Under the pieces are notes generated by a model, which was not told the DNA's origin, ran no database searches, and saw only the letters and a program-made list of their open reading frames with translations. From Bordetella petrii (GTDB lineage Bacteria; Pseudomonadota; Gammaproteobacteria; Burkholderiales; Burkholderiaceae_B): a stretch of DNA of 64,000 bases. Both the position numbers and the translations under genes were made by a program. The DNA lies in the NCBI RefSeq assembly GCF_000067205.1, contig NC_010170.1:1674001-1738000 (forward strand). Direction: 5' to 3'. Shown here one piece after another: positions 37,160-44,822 of this stretch (position 1 is its first letter; every line of letters begins with the position of its first letter).

Positions 37160-38386
37160 ATGAAAGTGCAGTCGATCAAATACCTGGGCCTGGCCGCCGC
37201 GCTGGCGGGCCTGATGTCGGCCGGCGCCAGCCCGGCGCGCGCGGCCGACCCGGCGCCCGTCAGCGTCGGGCTGATCGCGCCCATGTCGGGCATCTACGCG
37301 CGGCCCGGCCAGGTCATGCGCATGGGGGCCGAGATGGCGGTCAAGGACATCAACGACCAGGGCGGCATCAAGGCGCTGGGCGGCGCCAGGCTGAAGCTGG
37401 TGGTGGTGGACTCGGGCGACACGACGGAAAAAGCCAAGAGCGCGGCGCAGCGCATGGTCGCCGACTATCCCGACCTGGTGGCCGGCACGGGCGCGTATCT
37501 CAGCTCGTTCACCCTGGCGGTCACCGAAGTCACCGAGCGTGCCAAGCTGCCCATGCTGACCCTGTCGTATTCCGACCAGATCACCTCGCGCGGCTTCAAG
37601 TACATCTTCCAGACCTCCGCCACGGCGGGCCGGCAGGCCGACATCGCGTTGCCGATGATCCTGGACCTGGCCGAGAAGGCTTCGGGCAAGCGGCCCAAGA
37701 CCGTGGCCATACTTACCGACAACACGGCCGCCTCGTTGTCGTCGGTGAAAGCCATGAAAGACGGCCTGCTCGCCAAGAACAAGCTGGAGCTCGTGGTCGA
37801 CGAGACCTTTACGCCGCCGCTGTCCGATGCCTCGTCGCTGATCCAGCGTGTCCGTTCGCGCCGGCCTGACCTGGTGTTCTTCCTGCCCACGGTGATCTCT
37901 GACGCCAAGCTCATTCTTGAAAAGATGAACGAGACCAACGTGCATATCCCGGTGATTTCGTTCGGCATTGCTATCGCCGAGCCGGACGTGCTGAATACGG
38001 TCAGCCCGCAATTGATCAACGGCGTCATGTCCGCCGTGGCGAACTGGGGCGCGAAGGGCCAGGAAGCCCTGATCAAGCGCATGAAGGACGAATACAAAGA
38101 ACCGTGGATGACGCAGAACGGCATTTCGACCTACGGCGATATGTGGATCATCAAGGCCGCTCTGGAAAAGGCCGGCAAGGCCGACCGCGAATCGGTGGCG
38201 CAAGCCATGCATGCGCTGGACGAGGGCAAGACGCCTTACTTCCCGGGAGGCGAGTTGAAGTTCGACGAGGCGGGCCACCGCGTGGGCGCCACCTTGACCG
38301 TGATCCAGTGGCAGAACGGCGTGCCGGTGACAGTATTTCCCGAAGACGTCGCCATGGCCAAGCCGATCTGGCCAGGCAAGAAGTAG
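37160..38386 (+). CDS. ABC transporter substrate-binding protein, branched-chain type
   Basis: A 408-residue periplasmic receptor with signal peptide cleaved near ASPARAA (about residue 29). The mature part begins PVSVGLIAPMSGIYARPGQ, with AVKDINDQGGI, the type I periplasmic fold (Leu/Ile/Val-binding, amide or benzoate-type). AGGAGG is about 8 nt before the ATG. It is the last gene of the importer unit; a 114-bp gap with candidate operator C follows. Confidence 0.93.
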   Translation: MKVQSIKYLGLAAALAGLMSAGASPARAADPAPVSVGLIAPMSGIYARPGQVMRMGAEMAVKDINDQGGIKALGGARLKLVVVDSGDTTEKAKSAAQRMVADYPDLVAGTGAYLSSFTLAVTEVTERAKLPMLTLSYSDQITSRGFKYIFQTSATAGRQADIALPMILDLAEKASGKRPKTVAILTDNTAASLSSVKAMKDGLLAKNKLELVVDETFTPPLSDASSLIQRVRSRRPDLVFFLPTVISDAKLILEKMNETNVHIPVISFGIAIAEPDVLNTVSPQLINGVMSAVANWGAKGQEALIKRMKDEYKEPWMTQNGISTYGDMWIIKAALEKAGKADRESVAQAMHALDEGKTPYFPGGELKFDEAGHRVGATLTVIQWQNGVPVTVFPEDVAMAKPIWPGKK

Positions 38387-38446
38387 CCATGGCCGCACAG
38401 GCAGCGGCCACGGCGGCTGCCTGTGATTTTTGGCAAATATTGAATT

Positions 38447-38456
38447 ATTGTATTAT
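38447..38456 (+). promoter_or_regulatory. Candidate operator C (ATTGTATTAT) before the decarboxylase-like gene
   Basis: An exact copy of operator A, 54 bp before the start at 38501, nearly the same distance as A from its gene. The surrounding TTGAATTATTGTATTATCGG is a sharp AT-rich island within a 114-bp intergenic gap, suggesting an internal promoter for the 38501-40552 genes. Confidence 0.5.
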
Positions 38457-38500
38457 CGGTTGGACGAAGCAGCACACGCAGCACACAAAGGAAACTCAGC

Positions 38501-38896
38501 ATGGAACACATCAATCAGTTCGAGAAAGGCCTGGAAAACCGCAAGAAGGTTCTGGGCGCATCCCACGTCGAGAAATCGTGGGCCAGCGCGGACGAGTTCA
38601 ACAGGCCTATGCAGAAGCTGGTCACCGAATACTGCTGGGGTGAAATCTGGGGCGACGACACCTTGCCGTTCAAGACGCGCAGCATGCTTAACCTGGCCAT
38701 GCTCACCGCCATGAGCCAGCACCACGAGCTGGCCGCGCACGTCAAGGGTGCGTTGACCAACGGTGTGACCAAAGACGAGATCCGTGCCGTGCTGATGCAG
38801 GCTTCGGTGTACTGCGGCGTGCCGCTGGCGCTGGCCGCGTTCCGCGTCGCCTCGCAGGCCATCAGCGCCTACGAAGCCGACGCCGCCAAGGCCTAG
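38501..38896 (+). CDS. Carboxymuconolactone decarboxylase family protein
   Basis: A 131-residue helical protein of the CMD/AhpD-like family. WGEIWGDDTLPFKTRSMLNLAML and EIRAVLMQASVYCGVPLALAAF are the two family blocks and match 4-carboxymuconolactone decarboxylases (PcaC) rather than AhpD, because a CxxC pair is missing; a single Cys is near residue 109. Typical reaction: decarboxylation of a lactone intermediate. Together with the lactonase at 27171 this points to a lactone-containing pathway. AGGAA precedes the ATG. Confidence 0.9.
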   Translation: MEHINQFEKGLENRKKVLGASHVEKSWASADEFNRPMQKLVTEYCWGEIWGDDTLPFKTRSMLNLAMLTAMSQHHELAAHVKGALTNGVTKDEIRAVLMQASVYCGVPLALAAFRVASQAISAYEADAAKA

Positions 38897-38909
38897 CGGG
38901 GAGGCCGGC

Positions 38910-39803
38910 ATGCGACAAGATCGGGTCGGGTTCGTCGGCTTGGGCAACATGGGCGGGCGCATGACGCGGCGCCTGGTCGACGCGGGTATCGCGGTGCGGG
39001 GCTATGACACCGATGCCGGGCGGGCCGCCGCGGCCGGCGCCCAGCCCGCCGCTTCAATGCGCGAGGCCGTCGAGTACGCCGACGTGGTGTTGCTGTCGTT
39101 GCCGGACAGCCGCGTCGTGGAAGCGGTGGTTGAAGGCGCCGACGGCATCCTGGCCGCGTGCCGCGCGGGCCAGGTGGTGGTCGACCTGAGCACCGCCGCG
39201 CCCAGTTCCACACAGCGCCTGGCGGGCTTGTTTGCGGCGCGTGGCGTCCAGTATGTCGACGCCGGCATTTCGGGCGGGGCGGCCGCGGCCGAAAAGGGTA
39301 CGCTGACCCTGATGGTGGGCGGCGATGCAGCCACCATCGAGGCCCTGCAATGGGTGTTCGCGCCTTTCAGCAGCAAGGTGCTCAATATGGGGGGCAGCGG
39401 CGCGGGCCACACCACCAAGCTGCTGAACAACTTTCTCAATGCGGTCAGCCTGGCCGCCAGCGCCGAAGTCATGGTGGCGGGCAAGAAGGCCGGACTCGAC
39501 CTGCACCGGCTGCTCGACGTGCTCAACAGCAGCAGCGGCGTGAATTTCGCCACGCTCAATCGCTTTCCCTACATCGTGGACGGCAACTACCTGGAAGGCG
39601 GGCTCACCAGCAAGCTCATGACCAAAGACGTCGTGCTGTATGTCGAGCTGGCGCGCGAGTTGGGCGTGGCCTCGCTCAACGCGTCCGGTCCGATGTCGTG
39701 CTTCGGCCTGGCCACGGCGCTGGGCTACGGTGAACAGATCAGTAATCGTGTCGTGGATGCCATTGGCGATGTCAGCGGTGGCGTCCGTTTGAAATCTGAG
39801 TGA
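38910..39803 (+). CDS. NAD(P)-dependent oxidoreductase, 3-hydroxyisobutyrate dehydrogenase family
   Basis: A 297-residue beta-hydroxyacid dehydrogenase. Motifs: GFVGLGNMGGRMTRRLVDAG for NAD(P), VDAGISGGAAAAEKGTLTLM for substrate binding and the catalytic Lys in HTTKLLNNFLNAVSLAAS. It follows the CMD-like gene by 13 nt. It is paralogous to the enzyme at 25429 in the same predicted regulon, which suggests two dehydrogenation steps or opposite stereoisomers. Confidence 0.93.
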   Translation: MRQDRVGFVGLGNMGGRMTRRLVDAGIAVRGYDTDAGRAAAAGAQPAASMREAVEYADVVLLSLPDSRVVEAVVEGADGILAACRAGQVVVDLSTAAPSSTQRLAGLFAARGVQYVDAGISGGAAAAEKGTLTLMVGGDAATIEALQWVFAPFSSKVLNMGGSGAGHTTKLLNNFLNAVSLAASAEVMVAGKKAGLDLHRLLDVLNSSSGVNFATLNRFPYIVDGNYLEGGLTSKLMTKDVVLYVELARELGVASLNASGPMSCFGLATALGYGEQISNRVVDAIGDVSGGVRLKSE

Positions 39804-39816
39804 CAGGAGACAGTCA

Positions 39817-40215
39817 ATGAAGGTGTTTCACGGCAGGGCCGAAGGCAAGGTGTCCGAACAGCGCAGTTCGACGTTCACGGGCGTGGTGTGGGGCGACCCC
39901 ATCATGCCCACCACCGACAATGTCACGATCAATTCGGTGTTCTTTTCACCGGGCGCGCGTACGTACTGGCACACGCATGAGTTCGGCCAGGTGCTGCAGG
40001 TAACGGCGGGGCGCGGCTGGATCTGCTCTGAGGGGCAGCCCGCCCAGGCCATTCGCCAGGGCGACGTGGTGTGGATTCCGCCCAACGAGCGGCACTGGCA
40101 CGGCGCGGCGGCCGATACCTATATGATCCACGTGGCTACCTCGCTGGGCAAGAGCAGCTGGCAGGAAGAAGTCGCCGAACAAGATTACGCGCGCAGCACT
40201 GGCGCGGCAGGCTGA
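39817..40215 (+). CDS. Cupin domain protein
   Basis: A 132-residue single-domain cupin. Motif 1 is YWHTHEFGQVLQVTAGRGW (metal His-x-His and later Glu or Gln); motif 2 is GDVVWIPPNERHWHGAA with the third His. This is similar to the small cupins that accompany CMD-type enzymes in aromatic or lactone catabolism. ACAGGAG is about 9 nt before the ATG and the gap from the previous gene is 13 nt. Confidence 0.9.
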   Translation: MKVFHGRAEGKVSEQRSSTFTGVVWGDPIMPTTDNVTINSVFFSPGARTYWHTHEFGQVLQVTAGRGWICSEGQPAQAIRQGDVVWIPPNERHWHGAAADTYMIHVATSLGKSSWQEEVAEQDYARSTGAAG

Positions 40216-40225
40216 GGAGGGCGCC

Positions 40226-40552
40226 ATGATCGTCGAACTTCGCATCTACCATTGCGCGCCCGGACGCCTGCCGGCTCTGCACGAGCGCTTTACCAGCGCC
40301 ACGCTGGGCTTTTTCAAGAAGCACGGCATCGAGCAGATCGGCTTCTGGACCACCCTGGCGGGCCCCAGCAATCAATCGCTGACCTACCTGCTCAAGTGGG
40401 AAAGCCTGGCCGAGCGCGAGCGCAAATGGAATGCCTTCCAGGCCGATCCCGAATGGATCGCCGCGCGCGCCGCCAGCGAAGCCGAAAAAATCATTGTCGA
40501 GCGGGTCGAGAACCAGTTCCTGGCTCCGACCGCTTATTCGGCTTTGAAGTAG
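40226..40552 (+). CDS. NIPSNAP family protein
   Basis: A 108-residue protein of the dimeric alpha-beta barrel NIPSNAP family: MIVELRIYHCAPGRLPALHE, FKKHGIEQIGFWTT and LTYLLKWESLAERERKW are the typical blocks. NIPSNAP proteins are often encoded beside ring-cleaving or lactone enzymes but have no common assigned activity. Last gene of the regulon; a 251-bp intergenic region with a strong hairpin follows. Confidence 0.9.
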   Translation: MIVELRIYHCAPGRLPALHERFTSATLGFFKKHGIEQIGFWTTLAGPSNQSLTYLLKWESLAERERKWNAFQADPEWIAARAASEAEKIIVERVENQFLAPTAYSALK

Positions 40553-40756
40553 CAGGGCTCAGTTGGCGCGAATGCCGCTGCCCGAGCATCTTGAGCGACA
40601 GGGCGTGCTGATTGTGGCATTCGCGCAATACCCGATTGCGGCGCGGCCAGGATAAGAGTATTCATTGAACCAACAATAGTTCGCGAGACAAACCCACTGG
40701 GGTTCGCGGCGGAACGGGCGGCACAGCCCGGCCATGCCGCGACGCCAGGCCGGAAT

Positions 40757-40784
40757 TTCGCGCGGGGCAGGTGCCCCGCGCGAA
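40757..40784 (+). promoter_or_regulatory. Perfect 12-bp hairpin in the leader of a small membrane protein gene
   Basis: TTCGCGCGGGGC-AGGT-GCCCCGCGCGAA has 12 perfect base pairs and a 4-nt loop, then 8 nt to the AGGAGGGG ribosome site (40793-40800) of the gene at 40804. No T run follows, so it is more like a leader RNA structure or protective hairpin than a terminator. Confidence 0.6.
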
Positions 40785-40803
40785 GATAAGCTAGGAGGGG
40801 CTT

Positions 40804-41094
40804 ATGGCAGTGGTGTATGTGGAGTTCGAACGAGAACGCGCGCGCAAGGCGCGTTCCGCCAATCAGGCCCGCCACGCGCGTACCGCGCCGGCCCGCGCCG
40901 GCGACAGCCGGCGCACGTTCCTGGCCTGTCTTATCCTGGCGCCCCTGGCCGGCCTGGCAGCGCCGCTGCTGGCCGTGCCCTGGTTAGGCCAGCCAGCCGG
41001 CTGGCTGCTGGCGGGCGCGGGCCTGCTGGCCTGTGTGCTGCTGCTGTTTCGCCTGGCCATGCTGGAGGCCGACCGCTCCCGCGACCGCGACTGA
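40804..41094 (+). CDS. Small membrane protein of unknown function
   Basis: A 96-residue protein with very strong AGGAGGGG 4-5 nt before the ATG. The N-terminal 38 residues are basic and soluble (VEFERERARKARSANQARHA), followed by two hydrophobic helices (about 39-60 and 66-82) and a short charged tail (EADRSRDRD). Its N-terminus and length do not match any family I recognise. It lies between the two catabolic modules but faces the same way as both; a link is unproven. Confidence 0.65.
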   Translation: MAVVYVEFERERARKARSANQARHARTAPARAGDSRRTFLACLILAPLAGLAAPLLAVPWLGQPAGWLLAGAGLLACVLLLFRLAMLEADRSRDRD

Positions 41095-41152
41095 TCCCTA
41101 CCACGACAGGTCTGGCGCGGCCGTCTGAACAGGCGTCTCATTTGCCGGATGC

Positions 41153-41170
41153 CAGGCGCCTTGGCGCCTG
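41153..41170. repeat. GC-rich inverted repeat after the small membrane protein gene
   Basis: CAGGCGCC-TT-GGCGCCTG is a perfect 8-bp inverted repeat 59 bp past the stop of the gene at 41094. It may help end that transcript, but no T run follows. Confidence 0.4.
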
Positions 41171-41226
41171 ACCTCCCGTGACTGATTCACGGGCGGCTTG
41201 CCCTGGATGGATCGTCATAGGTATAC

Positions 41227-41246
41227 TTGTATTGTCATCAATACAA
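41227..41246. promoter_or_regulatory. Perfect palindromic operator before the Bug-LeuCD-lyase operon
   Basis: TTGTATTG-TCAT-CAATACAA has two perfect 8-bp arms around a 4-nt spacer, 19 bp before the start codon at 41265 and just after a GTATAC-type AT-rich stretch. It is best placed to bind the GntR/HutC regulator encoded one gene downstream, giving autoregulation. Confidence 0.6.
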
Positions 41247-41264
41247 CATACCAGGAGACAACCC

Positions 41265-42230
41265 ATGCAGGGATTGCACCGTATTGTCATCGGCGGCGCG
41301 CTGTTGGGCGCGCTCGCTATGCCGCTGTCCCCCGCCGTTGCGCAGGGCGACGCCATCAAGTTGGTCGTGGGCGCTCCACCGGGAGGCACCACCGATACGG
41401 TCGCCCGCAGCATTGCCCAGCAAATGGCGCAGGACCTCAAGCGCACCGTGCTGGTCGAGAACAAGCCGGGCGCGGGCGGCAACATCGCCGCCGACTACGT
41501 CGCCAAGAGCAATCCCGATGGCAGGACGCTGCTGGTCACGTTCACCAGCTTTTCCATCAACGCGTCGCTGTACCGCAACTTGCCGTTCGATCCGTTGCGC
41601 GATTTCACGCCCATCAGCATGCTGGCGAACGTGCCCAGCGTGCTCGTTGCCCGCAAGGATTTTCCCGTGCAGACGATGCCTGAGTTCGTATCGCTGGTGA
41701 AAGCCAACCCGGGCAAATACACGATGGCGCTGGGCGCCATCGGTTCGTCGCTGCACATGGCCGGCGAACGCATGAAAATGCTGGCGGGCCTGGACATTCT
41801 CAACGTGCCTTACAAAGGCACGTCGCCCGCCGTCACCGATCTGCTGGGCGGCCAGGTGGACATGATGTTCGCGAGTTCGCTCAATGCCCTGCCGCACATT
41901 AAGAGCGGCGCACTCAAGGCGCTGGGCGTCACCAGTCCGCAGGCCCTGCCGCAGTTCCCGGGGGTGCCACCCATCGGCGATACCATCAAGGGTTTCGAGT
42001 CCAAAGCCTGGTTTGCCTTGTTTGGCCCGGCCAAGCTGCCCGCCGACACGCTCGCAACGCTTAACGCCGCGGCGCGCAAGGCGGTGGATACGCCCGAGTT
42101 CCGCCAGCTGCTCGAGCGCGAGGCCGCCATGGCGGTCAGCAGCAGCCCGCAGGAACTGGATGCGTTTGTGCGCAAAGACATCGAACGGTACGCCGAAATC
42201 GTCAAGTACACCGGCGCCACGGTTGATTGA
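41265..42230 (+). CDS. Bug-family substrate-binding protein
   Basis: A 321-residue periplasmic binding protein, first gene of the second catabolic module. CCAGGAG lies about 9 nt before ATG 41265. The signal peptide ends near SPAVAQ (residue 27). Mature hallmarks are KLVVGAPPGGTTDTVA, VLVENKPGAGGN and AKSNPDGRTLLV. The other genes of the operon act on dicarboxylates, so this receptor likely binds a branched or unsaturated dicarboxylate. No membrane transporter genes are in the operon. Confidence 0.92.
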   Translation: MQGLHRIVIGGALLGALAMPLSPAVAQGDAIKLVVGAPPGGTTDTVARSIAQQMAQDLKRTVLVENKPGAGGNIAADYVAKSNPDGRTLLVTFTSFSINASLYRNLPFDPLRDFTPISMLANVPSVLVARKDFPVQTMPEFVSLVKANPGKYTMALGAIGSSLHMAGERMKMLAGLDILNVPYKGTSPAVTDLLGGQVDMMFASSLNALPHIKSGALKALGVTSPQALPQFPGVPPIGDTIKGFESKAWFALFGPAKLPADTLATLNAAARKAVDTPEFRQLLEREAAMAVSSSPQELDAFVRKDIERYAEIVKYTGATVD

Positions 42231-42250
42231 TTTTCCCGACAGGAGCCCCC

Positions 42251-43036
42251 GTGCCCGATAGCCCGCTACCCCTGTATCACAAGGTATATCTGCTGCTGAA
42301 ACAGCGGCTGCTGGCGGGCGGTTTCGCCCCGGACACGGCCATGCCGGGCGAGAACGCGCTGGCGGCCGAATACGGCGTGTCGCGGCTGACTATCCGCCGC
42401 TCGCTCGATGCTCTGGAAGCCGAAGGCCTGGTCGAGCGCCGCCAGGGCCGCGGCACGTTCGCGGCCCAGCCGGCGCCATTGTCGGCGCCGCAGCGCAGTA
42501 CTGACATCGATGCCCTGATGGAACACCTGGCGCGCATGGGCATGCACACCCAGGTGCGCCTGCTCGAACTCGGCACCACGCCGGCCGCGTCGCAGGTAGC
42601 CGCACGTCTGGAAATCGCGCCGGGCACGCCGGTGCAGCGCTCGGTACGGGTACGCAGCCACCAGGGGCTGCCGTTTTCGCATCTGACCACGTTCGTGCCG
42701 GACGACATCGGTCAGCGTATCCGCCGCAAAGACCTTGGCTCCAAGCCGCTGCTGGCCATTTTCCGCGATCTGGGCGTGCGCGTGGCGGGCGCCGAGCAAT
42801 CGATCTCGGCGGTGCTGGCCGAACCCGGAGTGGCCGAGCTGCTGGATGTCCCGGTAGGCGCGGCCTTGCTCAGCCTGCATCGACTGGTGCGCGACGAATC
42901 CGGCCGGCCAGTGGAATGGCTGCATGCGCAATACCGGCCCGACCGCTACGAATACCGCATGAACATGCAAGCCCACGACATGCCCGGACAGCCTACCTGG
43001 CTGCCGGCTGCCATGCCGGTGCGGGCAAGCGCTTGA
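42251..43036 (+). CDS. GntR family regulator, HutC/UTRA subfamily
   Basis: A 261-residue regulator started at GTG 42251, which has AGGAG about 6-9 nt upstream; an ATG at 42227 lies before that site and overlaps the Bug stop. The winged helix includes YHKVYLLLKQRLLAGGF and YGVSRLTIRRSLDALEAEGL, closing with RRQGRGTFA. The UTRA effector domain runs from about residue 85 (VRLLELGTTPA, PVQRSVRVRS). UTRA regulators sense small acids, sugars or amino acids. A perfect palindrome at 41227 is its likely operator. Confidence 0.92.
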   Translation: MPDSPLPLYHKVYLLLKQRLLAGGFAPDTAMPGENALAAEYGVSRLTIRRSLDALEAEGLVERRQGRGTFAAQPAPLSAPQRSTDIDALMEHLARMGMHTQVRLLELGTTPAASQVAARLEIAPGTPVQRSVRVRSHQGLPFSHLTTFVPDDIGQRIRRKDLGSKPLLAIFRDLGVRVAGAEQSISAVLAEPGVAELLDVPVGAALLSLHRLVRDESGRPVEWLHAQYRPDRYEYRMNMQAHDMPGQPTWLPAAMPVRASA

Positions 43037-43047
43037 ATAGGTGTCCC

Positions 43048-44310
43048 ATGCCTGCCCAGACCCTGGCCCAAAAGCTCCTGGCCGCAGCCTCCGGCCGCGC
43101 CGCTGTGCGCGTCGGCGAAATCCTCACCTGCAAGGTCGACCTGGCCATGTTCCACGACTCCAGCGGCCCGCGCCGCCTCAAGCCCATGCTTGAAGAGCTG
43201 GGCACCGGGCTATGGGACCGCTCCAAAGTCGTGTTGGTGATGGACCACTACGTGCCCGAGGCCGATGACGAGTCGCGCCGCATCGTGCGCATCGCGCGCG
43301 ACTGGGCGCGTGAGCAGGCGCTGCCTCATGTGTATGACTCGATGGGCATCTGCCACGTCGTGGTGCCCGAGCATGGCCATATCCGGCCGGGCATGTTCTG
43401 CGTGGGCGGCGACTCGCATTCCCCAACCGGGGGCGCGTTCGGCGCGTATATGTTCGGCGTTGGCAGCACCGAGATGCTGGGCGTGGTCGCCAGCGGCGAA
43501 ATCTGGATGCGTGTCCCCGACACCTTGATGATGCGCTGGAACGGCCGCCTGGCCGCCGGCCTGACGGCCAAGGACATGATGCTGCACATGATCGGCCGTT
43601 TCGGCATGAACGGCGGCCGCTACCAGGCGATAGAGTTTTGCGGCGAAGCGGTACGCGCGCTGTCCATGCAAGAGCGCATGACGCTGTCGAATATGTCGGC
43701 CGAACTCGGCGCCCAGGCCGGGCTGGTGGCCCCCGACGACACCACGGCCCAATACCTGCGCCAGGCGGGAGCGGCGGATTTCGACGTGACGCCCTGGCAG
43801 TCCGACGCCGATGCCCAGGCGCAATGGCACGAGTTCGATGCTACCGCGCTCGAGCCCCAGGTGGCTGCGCCGCATAGCCCGGCCAATGCCGCGCCGGTGC
43901 ACGCCTACGGCAATACGCCGGTCCAGGTGGCTTACATAGGCGCCTGTACGGGCGCCAAGCTCGATGATCTGAGAGCGGCCGCGCGCGTGCTGCGGGGACG
44001 GCGCATCGCGGCCGGCGTAAGCCTGATGGTGGCGCCCGCCAGCCAGCGCGACCAGGCTGCCGCCGAGGCCGAGGGCGTGCTGCCCGCGCTGTTGCAGGCC
44101 GGCGCCACGCTGCTGCCCACCACGTGCGGCGCCTGTTCGGGCTATGGCGGCTCCATTCCTGAAGACGTCAATGTTGTTTCCACTACGGCGCGCAACTTCA
44201 AGGGCCGCATGGGGGCGGCCAGCGCCCGGGTTTACCTGGCGTCTCCCTATACCGTGGCGGCGTCGGCCCTGGCAGGGCGTATCGCCGACCCCCGCGAGGT
44301 CCTGGCATGA
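43048..44310 (+). CDS. Aconitase-family hydro-lyase large subunit (LeuC/DmdA-like)
   Basis: A 420-residue [4Fe-4S] dehydratase subunit. Cluster cysteines are Cys300 (YIGACTGAK), Cys360 and Cys363 (TTCGACSGYGG). Substrate and cluster residues are in MDHYVPEADDESRR and GGDSHSPTGGAFGAYMFGVG. The length is close to archaeal/anaerobic LeuC or DmdA forms (about 420), shorter than the proteobacterial leucine-pathway LeuC (about 466-470). The small subunit follows with a 4-nt overlap. No leuA or leuB is present, so a catabolic hydratase such as dimethylmaleate or methylmalate-type is favoured over leucine synthesis. Confidence 0.9.
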   Translation: MPAQTLAQKLLAAASGRAAVRVGEILTCKVDLAMFHDSSGPRRLKPMLEELGTGLWDRSKVVLVMDHYVPEADDESRRIVRIARDWAREQALPHVYDSMGICHVVVPEHGHIRPGMFCVGGDSHSPTGGAFGAYMFGVGSTEMLGVVASGEIWMRVPDTLMMRWNGRLAAGLTAKDMMLHMIGRFGMNGGRYQAIEFCGEAVRALSMQERMTLSNMSAELGAQAGLVAPDDTTAQYLRQAGAADFDVTPWQSDADAQAQWHEFDATALEPQVAAPHSPANAAPVHAYGNTPVQVAYIGACTGAKLDDLRAAARVLRGRRIAAGVSLMVAPASQRDQAAAEAEGVLPALLQAGATLLPTTCGACSGYGGSIPEDVNVVSTTARNFKGRMGAASARVYLASPYTVAASALAGRIADPREVLA

Positions 44311-44822
44311 ACCGCACCCACAAAGCCTGGCGCGTCGGCGACGACATCGATACCGACCAGCTCGCGCCCGGCGCCTATATGAAGTTCGGCATCGCCGACA
44401 TCGCCCGTCATTGTCTTGAAGGGGTGCGCCCCGATTTCGCCGGCGGCGTGCGGGCTGGCGACGTGCTCGTGGCCGGCCGCAATTTCGGTATCGGGTCCTC
44501 GCGCGAGCAGGCCGCCGCCGCCCTGGTGCAGCTGGGCCTGCGGGCGGTCATTGCGCCGAGCTTCAGCGGCCTGTATTTCCGCAATGCCTTCAACGTGGGC
44601 CTGTTGCTGCTGACGTGCCCGCGCGCCGGCGAAATCACCGAGGGCGAGCAGATCGGCATCGATCTGGCCAATGGCTGCGTGCTGCGCGCCGACGGCACGC
44701 CGTTGCCCTGCGAGCCGGTGCCCGGCTTCCTGCTCGACATGGTGCAGGCCGGTGGCCTGCTCTTGCAGCTCAAGCGCCGGCTGGCCGATGGCTCGCTGCC
44801 CCGTCATCCCCTGAGAGCCTGA
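44307..44822 (+). CDS. Aconitase-family hydro-lyase small subunit (LeuD/DmdB-like)
   Basis: A 171-residue swivel domain. GRNFGIGSSREQAAAAL is the hallmark substrate-binding loop with the catalytic Ser region; GDDIDTDQLAPGAYM opens the domain. It is the two-subunit form of aconitase-like dehydratases and matches the large subunit in type. The stop overlaps the start of the lyase gene (TGATG), so the enzyme pair and the lyase are translationally coupled. Confidence 0.92.
   Translation: MNRTHKAWRVGDDIDTDQLAPGAYMKFGIADIARHCLEGVRPDFAGGVRAGDVLVAGRNFGIGSSREQAAAALVQLGLRAVIAPSFSGLYFRNAFNVGLLLLTCPRAGEITEGEQIGIDLANGCVLRADGTPLPCEPVPGFLLDMVQAGGLLLQLKRRLADGSLPRHPLRA

Noticed and set aside
43048..44822. 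leuCD of leucine biosynthesis
   Set aside because: No leuA, leuB or attenuator is present; the genes are tied to a Bug receptor, a catabolic regulator and a C-C lyase, and the large subunit is of the shorter type.
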